A DNA stretch of 64,000 nucleotides from an uncultured Bacteroidales bacterium (GCA_947593515.1 CANQDQ010000001.1:124001-188000); one strand, 5' to 3'; counted from the stretch's first letter, positions 1-10,217 are shown. Translations and numbers: made by a program. Notes: generated by a model not told the origin, from the sequence alone.

Positions 1-336
1 GCCGGATATGTGCACGACTTCAAATACGTCTTTACCAAGGAGGGCGCCAACAGTTTGGGCGGCTTCGGCACGATAGGCAGCATCTTCCCCGCCACATGGA
101 ACTGGGAGGCATTCTGGGAAATGACGGCATTTCTCTCCATCATACTCGCGTTCATGAACATTCTGCCCATACCGGCGCTCGACGGCGGACACGTGCTGTT
201 CCTGCTCTACGAAGTGATAGCCCGCCGCAAGCCGAACGAGAAATTTCTGGAATACGCGCAGGTTACGGGCATGGTGCTGCTGTTCGGACTGCTGATTTAC
301 GCCAACCTCAACGACATCATCAGATTCTTTTTCTAA
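1..336 (+). CDS. rseP: RseP-type site-2 protease, C-terminal fragment
   Basis: This is the 3' end of a gene that begins before the window; about 111 residues remain. The fragment holds the last two hydrophobic segments and the motif PALDGGHV (Asp codon at 181), the LDG motif whose Asp is the third zinc ligand of M50 site-2 proteases. The HExxH half of the active site lies outside the window. Family members sit in the inner membrane and cut anti-sigma factors or leftover signal peptides within the bilayer. The methyltransferase gene starts 3 bases after the stop codon, so the two are probably co-transcribed. Family assignment is secure; the substrate cannot be read from the sequence. Confidence 0.9.
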   Translation, partial: AGYVHDFKYVFTKEGANSLGGFGTIGSIFPATWNWEAFWEMTAFLSIILAFMNILPIPALDGGHVLFLLYEVIARRKPNEKFLEYAQVTGMVLLFGLLIYANLNDIIRFFF

Positions 337-339
337 CCC

Positions 340-1524
340 ATGAACTATATTCAGATAAAACTGCGTGCGGGTAAGGAGGAGTCGCTGCTGCGATTCCACC
401 CGTGGGTGTTTTCGGGAGCGATACAGAGCATGAGCGGACAGCCCGACGAGGGCGACGTGGTAGAGGTCGTCGACAGCCGAGGCGAATTTCTCGGGCAGGG
501 GCACTACCAGATAGGGAGCATCGCGGTGCGCATACTCACTTTCGAGCCGCGCGACATCGACCTCGATTTCTACAAGGAGCGGCTGCGGGCGGCGCTCGAG
601 GTGCGCCGCAGCATCGGGCTGCTCGACGGCGACTACAACAACACCTGCCGGTTGGTGCACGGCGAGGGCGACTACCTGCCCGGATTGGTCATCGACCTGT
701 ACGGGCGCACTGCCGTCATGCAGGCGCACGCGCCGGGTATGCACTACGCGCGCCGGCTGCTCGCGCAGGCGTTGCAGGAGGTGATGGGCGGCGCGGTGCA
801 GAACATTTTCTACAAATCGGAAACGACGCTCCCCTACAAGGCGCAGCTCGATGCCTCCAATGAATACCTGCTCGGCGGCAGCGCCGACGACATCGCCGTG
901 GAACGCGGACTGAAATTCCACGTCGATTGGCTGAAAGGACAGAAAACCGGCTTCTTCGTCGATCAGCGCGACAACCGCGCCCTGCTCGAACGCTACGCGC
1001 GCGGACGCTCGGTACTGAATATGTTTTGCTACACGGGCGGATTCTCTTTCGCCGCCATGCGGGGCGGGGCGAAGCTCGTGCACTCGGTCGACAGTTCGTC
1101 GAAAGCCATCGACCTGACCAACAAAAACGTGGAGCTGAATTTCCCGAACGACGGGCGGCACCGCGCCTTTGCCGAAGACGCCTTCAAATTTCTCGAACAC
1201 GCCGGCGGCGACTACGACCTCATCATACTCGACCCGCCGGCATTCGCCAAGCACAAAAACGTGCTGCGCAACGCCCTGCAAGGTTACCGCAAACTCAACG
1301 CGGCTGCGCTCGAAAAAATCGCGTCGGGCGGCATACTCTTTACCTTCTCCTGCTCGCAGGTGGTGAGCAAAAACGACTTCCGGCTGGCGGTGTTCAGCGC
1401 GGCGGCGCAGACGCGGCGCAAGGTGCGCATTCTGCACCAGCTCGCCCAGCCCGCCGACCACCCCGTGAACATCTACCACCCCGAAGGCGAATACCTCAAA
1501 GGGTTGGTGCTCTACGTGGAATAG
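340..1524 (+). CDS. rlmI: RlmI-like 23S rRNA (cytosine-C5) methyltransferase
   Basis: A 394-residue class I SAM-dependent methyltransferase of the RlmI/PUA family. An N-terminal PUA-like RNA-binding domain covers roughly residues 1-80. The SAM-binding loop is VLNMFCYTGGFSFAA (about 224-238). The catalytic motif LDPPAF lies near 298, and a SCSQ motif near 338 carries the likely catalytic cysteine. The E. coli relative makes m5C1962 in 23S rRNA; the same target is inferred here. The ATG lies 3 bases after the upstream protease gene, suggesting translational coupling. Length is normal for the family and no key residue appears to be missing. Confidence 0.9.
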   Translation: MNYIQIKLRAGKEESLLRFHPWVFSGAIQSMSGQPDEGDVVEVVDSRGEFLGQGHYQIGSIAVRILTFEPRDIDLDFYKERLRAALEVRRSIGLLDGDYNNTCRLVHGEGDYLPGLVIDLYGRTAVMQAHAPGMHYARRLLAQALQEVMGGAVQNIFYKSETTLPYKAQLDASNEYLLGGSADDIAVERGLKFHVDWLKGQKTGFFVDQRDNRALLERYARGRSVLNMFCYTGGFSFAAMRGGAKLVHSVDSSSKAIDLTNKNVELNFPNDGRHRAFAEDAFKFLEHAGGDYDLIILDPPAFAKHKNVLRNALQGYRKLNAAALEKIASGGILFTFSCSQVVSKNDFRLAVFSAAAQTRRKVRILHQLAQPADHPVNIYHPEGEYLKGLVLYVE

Positions 1525-1563
1525 AGAGGATATATCCGAAGAAACACACAAACAACGATAGTA

Positions 1564-3603
1564 ATGAAAAAACTTATCTGCATGATGATGACAATCGGTT
1601 TATTGTCGGCTTGTTCCGGCAAGACGGAAAAAGAGGCGGCGGACGACTTCGCCTATTCGGTCGACCGCTTCGCCGACTTGGAGGTGCTGCGCTACCGCGT
1701 GCCCGCATTCGAGAGCCTTGCGCCCCGACAGAAAGAGTTGGTTTACTACCTGACGGAAGCCGCGCTGCAAGGGCGCGACATATTGTTCGACCAAAACGGG
1801 AAATGGAATCTCGCCATACGCCGCACGCTCGAAGCCGTCTACACGCAATACGAGGGCGACCGCTCCGGCGCCGACTTCCGTGAGTTGGAAAAATACCTGA
1901 AACAGGTGTGGTTTGCCAACGGCATACACCACCACTACTCGACGGACAAGTTCACGCCCGGATTCAGCCGCGAATTTTTCGAGGCAGCCGTGCGGAGCGT
2001 ACCGGCAGAGAGCCTGCCGCTGCGTACCGACGGCGACGTCGAGAGGCTGCTCGCCGACATCTGCCCCGTGATTTTCAACCCCGACACGCTGGCGAAGCGC
2101 GTCAATCAGGAGGCGGGCGCCGACCTCATCGCCACTTCGGCGGGCAACTTCTACGACGGCGTAACGCAAGCCGAAGCCGAAGCCTTCTACGCCGCACAGA
2201 AAACGCCGGGCGACACCATGCCGGTATCGTACGGACTGAACAGCCGCCTCGTCAAGCGCAACGGCAAGCTGCAAGAGGAGGTGTGCCGCGTGGGCGACCG
2301 TTACAGCGAAGCCATCGAAAAAATCGTCTACTGGCTCGACAAAGCCGCCGGTGTCGCCGAGAGCGACCGGCAGCGCCGCGTCATCGAAACGCTCGCCGAT
2401 TACTACCGCACGGGCGACCTCAAAACATTCGACGACTACTCCATACTGTGGGTGGGCGACACCTCGCGCATCGACTTCGTAAACGGTTTTATCGAGGTGT
2501 ACGGCGACCCTATCGGACTGAAAGGGAGCTGGGAGTCGCTCGTCAATTTCAAAGACCTCGAAGCCTCGCACCGCACCGAAATCATCAGCGCCAACGCGCA
2601 GTGGTTCGAGCAGCACTCGCCCACCGACACCGCTTATAAAAAGGAGGAGGTGAAGGGCGTGTCGGCAAAAGTCATCACCGCCGCGCTGTTGGCGGGCGAC
2701 TGCTACCCCTCGACACCTATCGGCATCAACCTGCCCAACGCCGACTGGATTCGCCACCTGCACGGCTCGAAATCGGTTACGATCGAAAACATCACTTCCG
2801 CCTACGACAAGGCAGCGCAGGGCAACGGATTCAACGAAGAATTCGTGTGGAGCGACACCGAGCGGGAGCTGATACGCCGCTACGGATTCCTCACCGACAA
2901 CCTGCACACCGACCTGCACGAGTGCCTCGGACACGGCTCGGGCAAACTCCTGCCCACCACCGACCCCGACGCGCTGCGCTCGTACGGCTCCACGCTCGAG
3001 GAGACGCGCGCCGACCTGTTCGCGCTCTACTTCCTCGCCGATGAAAAGCTCCTCGAACTGGGGCTGCTGCCCGACGCCGAAGCCTACAAAGCCGAATACT
3101 ACCGCTACATGATGAACGGTCTGATGACGCAGCTCGTGCGCATCGAACCCGGGAAAGACCTCGAAGAGTCGCACATGCGCAACCGCCAGCTGATAGCGCG
3201 CTGGGTGCTCGAAAAGGGCGCCGCCGACCGGACGGTGGAGATACGCCGGCGCGACGGCAAGAGCTTCGTGGTGATAAACGACTACGGGCGGCTGCGCACC
3301 CTTATCGGCGAACTGCTTACCGAAGTGCAGCGCATCAAATCGACCGGCGACTACGAGGCGGGGAAAAACTTGGTGGAAAGCTACGGCGTGAAAGTCGACA
3401 GCGCGCTGCACGCCGAAGTGCTGCGCCGCTACGAGGGATTGGACATAAAGCCCTACAAAGGATTCGTCAATCCCGTCTATACTCCGGTATTCGACGGCGA
3501 GGGGCGCATCGCCGACGTCGCCGTAAGCTACGGCGAGGGATATGCCGAGCAGATGCTGCGCTATGCGCGCGACTATTCGCCCCTGCCCACCTACAACGAT
3601 TGA
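1564..3603 (+). CDS. Dipeptidyl-peptidase III (family M49), lipoprotein form
   Basis: A 679-residue M49 metallopeptidase. The zinc site is HECLGH at residues 452-457, followed by EETRAD at 479-484, which together give the two His and one Glu ligands of the family. The Cys inside HECLGH is the form I recall from the Bacteroides thetaiotaomicron enzyme, which has nearly the same length. The N-terminus reads LLSACSG, a lipobox with Cys at about residue 18, so the protein is probably exported and lipid-anchored. DPP III removes dipeptides from short oligopeptides. It lies upstream of a SusCD-type importer, so a role in trimming imported peptides is an inference. A strong hairpin follows the stop. 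Confidence 0.93.
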   Translation: MKKLICMMMTIGLLSACSGKTEKEAADDFAYSVDRFADLEVLRYRVPAFESLAPRQKELVYYLTEAALQGRDILFDQNGKWNLAIRRTLEAVYTQYEGDRSGADFRELEKYLKQVWFANGIHHHYSTDKFTPGFSREFFEAAVRSVPAESLPLRTDGDVERLLADICPVIFNPDTLAKRVNQEAGADLIATSAGNFYDGVTQAEAEAFYAAQKTPGDTMPVSYGLNSRLVKRNGKLQEEVCRVGDRYSEAIEKIVYWLDKAAGVAESDRQRRVIETLADYYRTGDLKTFDDYSILWVGDTSRIDFVNGFIEVYGDPIGLKGSWESLVNFKDLEASHRTEIISANAQWFEQHSPTDTAYKKEEVKGVSAKVITAALLAGDCYPSTPIGINLPNADWIRHLHGSKSVTIENITSAYDKAAQGNGFNEEFVWSDTERELIRRYGFLTDNLHTDLHECLGHGSGKLLPTTDPDALRSYGSTLEETRADLFALYFLADEKLLELGLLPDAEAYKAEYYRYMMNGLMTQLVRIEPGKDLEESHMRNRQLIARWVLEKGAADRTVEIRRRDGKSFVVINDYGRLRTLIGELLTEVQRIKSTGDYEAGKNLVESYGVKVDSALHAEVLRRYEGLDIKPYKGFVNPVYTPVFDGEGRIADVAVSYGEGYAEQMLRYARDYSPLPTYND

Positions 3604-3612
3604 TGAATGACT

Positions 3613-3645
3613 GTGGCGGGAATCCGCAGCACGGATTCCCGCCAC
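3613..3645 (+). terminator. Hairpin after the DPP III gene
   Basis: A perfect 14-bp stem (GTGGCGGGAATCCG with its complement) closes a 5-base loop 9 bases after the stop codon. A clean run of T is missing, so it may act as an RNA 3'-end stabiliser rather than a strict intrinsic terminator. Confidence 0.7.
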
Positions 3646-3782
3646 GATATACATTTCCTAAAATTAAGAACATTTTGTCCGCATTTTCGCAAAAACAACA
3701 TTCAAAACGGAAATAAATGTTATTTTTCGCCCGTTCTTTGTAAAAAAACAGTACAAGAAGTATAACCAATCAAATAATTTCA

Positions 3783-3790
3783 TATATTTG
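3783..3790 (+). promoter_or_regulatory. -7 promoter box TATATTTG
   Basis: An exact match to the Bacteroidota TAnnTTTG -7 element, 25 bases before the start codon of the secreted protein gene at 3816, in an AT-rich stretch that follows the DPP III hairpin. No convincing -33 element was found. Confidence 0.65.
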
Positions 3791-3815
3791 GGGGCTAAAC
3801 TCAAAAACAGATATT

Positions 3816-5507
3816 ATGAAGAAATTACTACACCTTATTTTTTTAAGCGCGCTGGCTTTCTCGTTCACTCCGATGAAAGCCGTCGACGCCATAACAGACG
3901 TAAAAGAGCTGTACGGAACATGGCACTTCACTGCCCAATCAAGTAACGTAAATTCAGCCTATTCCTCCGCATTCTCTGCCAATTGCGATGTAACCATCAA
4001 AGAATCGCCCGTGTCGGGTGCCTGCACCATCAGCGGTTTTGCCGGAGCTAAGAGAGATTTGACCGCTACACTCGAAGGTTCTACATTGGTCGTAACGCCC
4101 AACAGCAACAATGAGGGAGGCGATTGGGTTACAGAAGATGGTGAATTGTATTACAGTAATGAAACCGGCGCTAATCCTTTTGTTGGCGAGATACAGCAAA
4201 GCCTATATCTTGTATTCACAATCGGTAGTGGGGGAACATCGCTTACCACGACAGACTTCACCTTAGTAGCGTTATCCAACAACAGCGGTGATCCTTCCCA
4301 AGCGACAGCCACCATTGTCGCCAAATTTACCAACTGTGCCATGACGCTGACAAAGAAAGCCGACACGGAGGGAAAAAACGCTACCGATATGTCGGGAAAC
4401 TGGCATTTTGAGGTCGCTCCTGCTAAAGAAGGAGACACGTTTGGCACCTCCATGCCGAATTCTGATTTTCCGACAACGTTCGATATGACATTGACCGCGA
4501 CAAACGATATGTTTACCGCGTACGGTGCAGAAATTAAGTTTCCGGGATATGAGCCGGTAACCATCGAGGATGTAACATTCGACGATGAAACGATGACATT
4601 CCCAATCGCAAATACCTATATCGATAAAGACCAACAAATAGCGTTCGCTGTATCTGAGAATAATAATCCGGCTACTCTTGAAGGGTATTTTGCTTTTACA
4701 AAAACAGATAACAACACACTTGACTTGAATGCCGCACCATGGTTTTGTATTACAAAAGAGGGAAATATGTATCAATATTACAATGCAGGTACTGCCACGA
4801 AAGAGGTCGAAGGTATCGACTTTTCCGGCACCTACACCGTAACGACCCCTGAGGTAGAATACGCGGATCCGCGTCTGACTGATTACACCATACCGGAAAC
4901 GTGGCAGCTAAAAATAGAGAAAGCAGAAAGCGGAGACGGATACGTCATCACCACATTCTTGAATGAAAATCTTGCAGGCTTGCCAATATTGGCTAACGTG
5001 TCGGCGGAAGCTCCCAATGTACTCGAAATTTCGACTTACAGTAGTCAGATGGGGGCTGCTTCGGTAGTTCCTATAGGAGAGTTAGGCTCGGGTAAATTCC
5101 TTGCCATTGCAAACGGACCCGAAGAACAAAAAGAGGGGGATATAATAACATTCACCTACAATATAGAAGAGGAAACTTACGCATTGAGTTCTTACGCCTT
5201 GATTTATACAGACTACAATCCTGATGCGGAATCCGGCAATTGGGAGCTGTTCGTTAGCGGAGAAAGCAGCGCAATCAAAGGCACAAGCGGCGTGAAAGAA
5301 GCAGAAGCCGATGCGGCACCCGCACAAAACTGCGTATATACCGTGAACGGCACCATCGTGATTGCCGGCGAGCCGACCCGCGTCGAGGTGTACAGCCTGA
5401 CGGGCGCCTGCCTGTATGACGGCATCACCAACGAAATCGGCGGATTGAAACGCGGCTACTACCTCGTAAGAACAGGTAAAAACGTCAACAAAGTTATCTT
5501 GAAATAA
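3816..5507 (+). CDS. Secreted protein of unknown function with C-terminal sorting-like domain
   Basis: A 563-residue protein I do not recognise. Residues 1-22 form a clear Sec signal peptide. The body has two or three similar beta-rich segments, each opening with a GTWHF or GNWHF-like phrase (near residues 28 and 194) and rich in Thr, Asn and acidic residues. The last 55 residues (VEVYSLTGACLYDG, then GLKRGYYLVRTG and VNKVILK) look like a Type IX type A sorting domain, so surface display or release is likely. The final 200 bases are clearly richer in G+C than the body. It has its own promoter and terminator, and the SusC gene follows on the same strand. Confidence 0.75.
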   Translation: MKKLLHLIFLSALAFSFTPMKAVDAITDVKELYGTWHFTAQSSNVNSAYSSAFSANCDVTIKESPVSGACTISGFAGAKRDLTATLEGSTLVVTPNSNNEGGDWVTEDGELYYSNETGANPFVGEIQQSLYLVFTIGSGGTSLTTTDFTLVALSNNSGDPSQATATIVAKFTNCAMTLTKKADTEGKNATDMSGNWHFEVAPAKEGDTFGTSMPNSDFPTTFDMTLTATNDMFTAYGAEIKFPGYEPVTIEDVTFDDETMTFPIANTYIDKDQQIAFAVSENNNPATLEGYFAFTKTDNNTLDLNAAPWFCITKEGNMYQYYNAGTATKEVEGIDFSGTYTVTTPEVEYADPRLTDYTIPETWQLKIEKAESGDGYVITTFLNENLAGLPILANVSAEAPNVLEISTYSSQMGAASVVPIGELGSGKFLAIANGPEEQKEGDIITFTYNIEEETYALSSYALIYTDYNPDAESGNWELFVSGESSAIKGTSGVKEAEADAAPAQNCVYTVNGTIVIAGEPTRVEVYSLTGACLYDGITNEIGGLKRGYYLVRTGKNVNKVILK

Positions 5508-5514
5508 CCTTTTC

Positions 5515-5555
5515 GTTCCTTACCGGCTGTGTTTCGGGCGCAGCCGGTAAGGAAC
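5515..5555 (+). terminator. Terminator after the secreted-protein gene
   Basis: A 15-bp perfect stem (GTTCCTTACCGGCTG and its complement) with an 11-base loop lies just after the stop codon and is followed by TTCTTG. It separates the secreted-protein gene from the SusC operon. Confidence 0.75.
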
Positions 5556-5697
5556 TTTCTTGTTCCCGCGCTTCGGCGCACCCATAGGCGGCACGCCGAA
5601 TATGCGACGCGCCGGCGGCAGAAAAAAGATTCTCAGGCTGTCTCCCGCCCCGCAGCCCGAAAAAAAAGACAACACTAATCACAACCTATCATCACAC

Positions 5698-8600
5698 ATG
5701 GTTACACCCGCCTTCAAAAGCTATTTGATCGGAGCCTTGCTCATAGGAGCGCTTATGGGCAGCGGCACGACGGCTTCGGCAGCCGGCAGAGGTACGAGCC
5801 AACAACCGGAAACCACAACGGAAACGCCATTCATTACCGGCGTCGTGGTCGATAAGAGTTCGGGCGAAACACTGCCCGGCGTTACCATATCGGCATGGCA
5901 AAGCGGCAAATTGATTTACAGCACATTTTCTTCGGAAGATGGAACATTCCGCCTCCGTCGGCCGAACGGGAAGTTCGAATTGCGCATTTCGACCATCGGC
6001 TATCGCCACGAAACGATAGAGCCGACATCGGAAAATAATCTGACTATCAAACTCGAAAACGAAGCCACCACGATGAAAGAGGTGGTGGTAACGGGTTTCT
6101 TCAACAAAAGCAAAGAGAGTTTTACGGGTTCGGTACAGCAGGTTTCGGGCACTGAGCTGAAACAAATATCGAACACGAACATCTTTACGGCGCTGTCGGC
6201 ACTGACGCCGGGTATGGAAATGGTGCAAAACAACCGCATGGGCTCCAACCCCAACCAAGTGCCGGAACTGATTATTCGCGGTACCAGCTCGTTTTCCAAC
6301 GAAGAACAGGACGTGAACCAGCCGACCATCATACTCGACGGTACGGAAATATCCATGCAGGAGCTTTACGACCTCGACATGAATGAAATAGAGTCGATAA
6401 ACGTGTTGAAAGACGCATCGGCATCGGCACTGTACGGCAGCAAGGCAGCCAACGGCGTGATCGTCATCACGCGCAAACAGCTGCGCGAATCGACCATACG
6501 GGTGTCGTACAGCTTCACGGGAAATGTGCAGTTTCCTTATCTGAAAGATTACCAACTGCTCAACGCCGCCGACAAATTGGAGTACGAGCGTCTCGCGGGC
6601 CTCTACACCGACACCGAAAACACGATAGACCAGACGACGGGTCTCCCCTACCAATATACGCTCGACAGCCTCTACAACGCCCGCTTCCAACAGATACGGA
6701 GGGGACAGAACTCGGACTGGCTGCGGCAGCCGGCACGCACTGCCGTGTCGAACGACCACTCGCTGCGCGTGTACGGCGGTATGTCGAACGTGCGCTACGA
6801 ACTCAACGCCCGCTACGGCAACACCGAAGGCGTGATGCGGGACGACTACCGCCGCCGCTACGGTCTGGGCTTCAAACTCGACTATTTCATCAACAACAAG
6901 ATACAAATCTCGAACCGCACCAGCTACTCCGAAGTGTCGGTGAAAAACTCGCCCTACGGCAGCTTCACCCTCTACACGCAGATGAACCCCTACGACCGCA
7001 TGTATAACGACGACGGCTCGGCAAACACCGACCTCGCATGGGACCTCATCAACCCGCTGTATGAAGCGCAGTTAGGCAACTACGACAAAAGCGGCACGCG
7101 GTCGATAACGAACTCGACCGATTTCCGGTGGGACATTACGCGGGATTTACGATTGACGGGACTGTTCAACATCACCTCGAACATGGGGTGGAGCGAAGTG
7201 TTCGTTTCGCCGCTGTCGCGGACGTTCCGCAACGAAACCGACCTGACGAAGAAGGGTTCGCGCGACCAGTCGTCGTCGCGGGGCACCGGCTACAACGGGC
7301 AAATCGTCGGATCGTACAACCACATCATGAAAGACCAGTCGCTGATTTCACTCACCGCCGGCTGGGAAATCAGCCGGAGCAACAGCAAAACCGAGCGCAC
7401 GCAAGCCATCGGCTTTTTCAACGACGCATTCTCGGCATTAGGCAACGCCGCCGGCTATCCGGCAAGCGGACGCCCCTACGGCTCTTTGTCGGAAGCTGCC
7501 GATGTGGGAGCCTTCATCACGGGCAGCTACTCTTTCCGCAACCGCTATTTCGTGGAATCGACCTACCGGCTGTCGGGTTCGTCAGTCTTCGGCGAAAACA
7601 ACCGGTGGGGACACTTCTGGTCGGCAGGTGCAGGCTGGAATATCCATAACGAAAATTTCATGAAGTATTTCGACCACATCGACCTGATGAAAATACGCGG
7701 CAGCGTGGGCTATACGGGCAAGGTGAATTTCAGCGCATTCCAAGCCATGACCATGTACGAATACGAAAACACGTATGAATATCTGTACGGCATCGGCGCC
7801 GTGCCCCGCACCATCGGCAACCCCGACCTGTCGTGGGAACGCACGATGACCTACAACGTGGGTGTGGACTTGAGCCTGTTCGACCACCGGCTGAACTTCG
7901 TTGCCGACTTCTATGAAAAAGATACGAAAGACCTGCTGCTCGACCGCTCCCTGCCGCCGTCGGTGGGCGTAACCAGCGCCATCGACAACTTGGGAGAAAT
8001 GCAGAATCGCGGCTTTGAATTTCAGATAGACGGCTACATATTCCGCACGTCGATTTTCAACTGGAAACTCGGCGCATCGGGCTACATGAACCGCAACAAA
8101 ATAACGAAGATAAACCGCGCCCTCGAAGAGATAAACCGCGAGAATCTGGAAAATATGCAGTATCAGGTATATCAATACGAACCGCTCGTGCAGTATGTGG
8201 AGGGCGACCCCGTGTCGTCGCTGCGGCTGGTACGCTCCGCCGGCATCGACCCCGCCACCGGTCAAGAGATATACATTACCAAAAACGGCGCCCTGACATT
8301 CACCTACAATGAAAGCGACCGCGTGCTGATAGGCGACACCGAACCGAAATTCACCGGTACCATCAACACGTCGTTCTACTACAAGGGCATCAGTCTCTAC
8401 GCCATGTTCAATCTGCGGTGCGGCGGCTGGATATACAACACCACCCGCGTGTCGAAAGTGGAGGGCAACAATCCGAAACAAAACGCCGACCAACGAGTAT
8501 TCGACAGCCGCTGGCGGCAACCGGGCGACGTAGCCATATACAAAGACATCGCCGACCAGTCGTCGCCGCGCCAGACCGACCGCTTCGCCGAAAAAGAAAA

Positions 8601-8793
8601 CACACTGTCGCTCGGCTCGTTGAACCTCAGCTACGAATTTCCCGAAAAGATATGTTCTAAAATGCGAATGCGCAACCTGCGCATCGGCATCAACTGCACG
8701 GACCTATTCCGCGTATCGACCGTGAAGATAGAACGCGGTACGGACTATCTGTACAGTCAGGGATTTGAAATCAATTTAAGTACGACTTTCTAA
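5698..8793 (+). CDS. SusC/RagA-family TonB-linked outer-membrane transporter
   Basis: A 1031-residue SusC-like barrel. After a signal peptide (about 1-29) comes a carboxypeptidase-regulatory-like domain (ITGVVVDKSSGETLPGV, about 44-125). Next are the phrase KEVVVTGF and a plug domain with IIRGTSS, ILDG and ALYGSKAANGVIVITRK, then a large beta-barrel ending in an aromatic residue (STTF). The ATG at 5698 was chosen because it directly precedes the signal peptide; the frame stays open upstream to about 5560 but encodes an implausible Arg/Pro-rich tail. SusC proteins import oligomers as a complex with a SusD lid. The SusD gene follows after 5 bases. No canonical promoter box is visible in the 140-base leader. 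Confidence 0.93.
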   Translation: MVTPAFKSYLIGALLIGALMGSGTTASAAGRGTSQQPETTTETPFITGVVVDKSSGETLPGVTISAWQSGKLIYSTFSSEDGTFRLRRPNGKFELRISTIGYRHETIEPTSENNLTIKLENEATTMKEVVVTGFFNKSKESFTGSVQQVSGTELKQISNTNIFTALSALTPGMEMVQNNRMGSNPNQVPELIIRGTSSFSNEEQDVNQPTIILDGTEISMQELYDLDMNEIESINVLKDASASALYGSKAANGVIVITRKQLRESTIRVSYSFTGNVQFPYLKDYQLLNAADKLEYERLAGLYTDTENTIDQTTGLPYQYTLDSLYNARFQQIRRGQNSDWLRQPARTAVSNDHSLRVYGGMSNVRYELNARYGNTEGVMRDDYRRRYGLGFKLDYFINNKIQISNRTSYSEVSVKNSPYGSFTLYTQMNPYDRMYNDDGSANTDLAWDLINPLYEAQLGNYDKSGTRSITNSTDFRWDITRDLRLTGLFNITSNMGWSEVFVSPLSRTFRNETDLTKKGSRDQSSSRGTGYNGQIVGSYNHIMKDQSLISLTAGWEISRSNSKTERTQAIGFFNDAFSALGNAAGYPASGRPYGSLSEAADVGAFITGSYSFRNRYFVESTYRLSGSSVFGENNRWGHFWSAGAGWNIHNENFMKYFDHIDLMKIRGSVGYTGKVNFSAFQAMTMYEYENTYEYLYGIGAVPRTIGNPDLSWERTMTYNVGVDLSLFDHRLNFVADFYEKDTKDLLLDRSLPPSVGVTSAIDNLGEMQNRGFEFQIDGYIFRTSIFNWKLGASGYMNRNKITKINRALEEINRENLENMQYQVYQYEPLVQYVEGDPVSSLRLVRSAGIDPATGQEIYITKNGALTFTYNESDRVLIGDTEPKFTGTINTSFYYKGISLYAMFNLRCGGWIYNTTRVSKVEGNNPKQNADQRVFDSRWRQPGDVAIYKDIADQSSPRQTDRFAEKENTLSLGSLNLSYEFPEKICSKMRMRNLRIGINCTDLFRVSTVKIERGTDYLYSQGFEINLSTTF

Positions 8794-8798
8794 ACACG

Positions 8799-10205
8799 AT
8801 GACGATGAGATCACGCTATATCCAACTATTGATTGCCGGTCTGCTGCTTTTCACCACTTCGTGCGAAAAGTTTTTAGACATCGTTCCCGAAGGCGAAATA
8901 AAACAAAAAGACCTGTTCACGTCGGCATCGGGCGTGGAAGACGCCCTCTACGGCGTGTATGCCCAAATGCGTCAAACGTCGCTGTACGGGCAGGAACTCG
9001 CTTTCAACACGCTCGACGTAATGGCGCAGTATCTCGACTGCTACAACAACACACTGGTTACGGAGCTAAGCAAATTCAACTACCAAAACAGCAACGTGGA
9101 AAATGTATTCGAGAGCATTTGGACGAAGATGTACGAGAACATTTCCAACGTCAATGCCGTCGTGAATTGCGACCTGTTGCAGAACGAAAACTACCCCTAC
9201 AACATCTATAAAGGAGAGGCGCTGGGTCTGCGGGCATTCATGCACTTCGACCTCGTGCGGCTCTACACCGACCAAATCACCGTGAATCCAAACGCGGGAG
9301 GCATACCCTACGCTACGGAATTTTCGCTGAAAATTCCTGATTTCCAGAAGGCGACAGACAACTACAAAGCCATCATCGCCGACCTGCGCGAAGCCGAACG
9401 GCTACTGGAAAACGAAGGGGAACACACGGACGAAACCTACTTCATGACCAACCGGAAGATACACTTCAACCTGCACGCCGTGCGGGCGACGCTGGCGCGC
9501 GTGTATCTGACGATGGGCAACAAAGACAGCGCCTACTACTACGCCGACAAAGTGATACAAGAAAGCGGCTGCCGCCTGACGGAAGCGACCGAAGTGAATC
9601 ACGACGTCGCCGGCGTACTCTCCAACAACGAAACGATATTCGGCATCTATTATGCCGGTTTTTATTCGGTCGTAAATCCGAAATTACAACAGGAAGTTTC
9701 GTTTTCGTCGCTCGACCCGCGTAAAGACATTCTGAGTTTTTACACGGAAGGCGGAGAAGATGTACGACACGAAGCCTACTTCACGACCGAAAACAAACTG
9801 CGGTTGAGCAAACTGACCGACATATACGAATTGAACGGCATCGCATCGAGCCGCCCCGCCGACCGCGTTTTGGGCATCAATCTGATACGCCTCCCGGAAA
9901 TGTATTACATCGCCGCCGAAGCTCTGCTCGATAGTATCCCCGACCGCGCCCTCGCCCTCTTCGACGAGGTGCTGACGCATCGCGGACTGAATCCCTACGA
10001 AACATGGCCGTCGCAGGCGACGTTTTCGCAACAAGCCATCAACGACGAACGATACCGTGAATTTATCGGCGAAGGACAGACATTCTACAACCTGAAACGA
10101 CAGAACCTGCCGATAAACGGTGTCGACGGACAAACGACGTATCCTCCCTCGACAACCATTTACACCGTGCCGATTCCCAACATCGAATACAGCAACCGCT
10201 ATTAA
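8799..10205 (+). CDS. SusD/RagB-family nutrient-binding lipoprotein
   Basis: A 468-residue surface lipoprotein. The lipobox TTSC lies near residue 24, followed by the typical SusD start EKFLDIVPEG. TPR-like helices follow, and the C-terminal phrases YREFIGEGQTFYNLKR and the ending IPNIEYSNRY are characteristic. SusD proteins cap the SusC barrel and hold the ligand. The spacing to SusC (5 bases) implies one transcript. The substrate is not encoded in any recognisable motif; neighbouring genes suggest peptides rather than glycans, because no glycoside hydrolase is present in the cluster. Confidence 0.93.
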   Translation: MTMRSRYIQLLIAGLLLFTTSCEKFLDIVPEGEIKQKDLFTSASGVEDALYGVYAQMRQTSLYGQELAFNTLDVMAQYLDCYNNTLVTELSKFNYQNSNVENVFESIWTKMYENISNVNAVVNCDLLQNENYPYNIYKGEALGLRAFMHFDLVRLYTDQITVNPNAGGIPYATEFSLKIPDFQKATDNYKAIIADLREAERLLENEGEHTDETYFMTNRKIHFNLHAVRATLARVYLTMGNKDSAYYYADKVIQESGCRLTEATEVNHDVAGVLSNNETIFGIYYAGFYSVVNPKLQQEVSFSSLDPRKDILSFYTEGGEDVRHEAYFTTENKLRLSKLTDIYELNGIASSRPADRVLGINLIRLPEMYYIAAEALLDSIPDRALALFDEVLTHRGLNPYETWPSQATFSQQAINDERYREFIGEGQTFYNLKRQNLPINGVDGQTTYPPSTTIYTVPIPNIEYSNRY

Positions 10206-10217
10206 AAATCGACGCTC

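Noticed and set aside
1600-3654. A 684-codon minus-strand open frame opposite the DPP III gene
   Set aside because: The plus strand encodes DPP III with intact zinc motifs; the antisense product is low in complexity and matches nothing I know.
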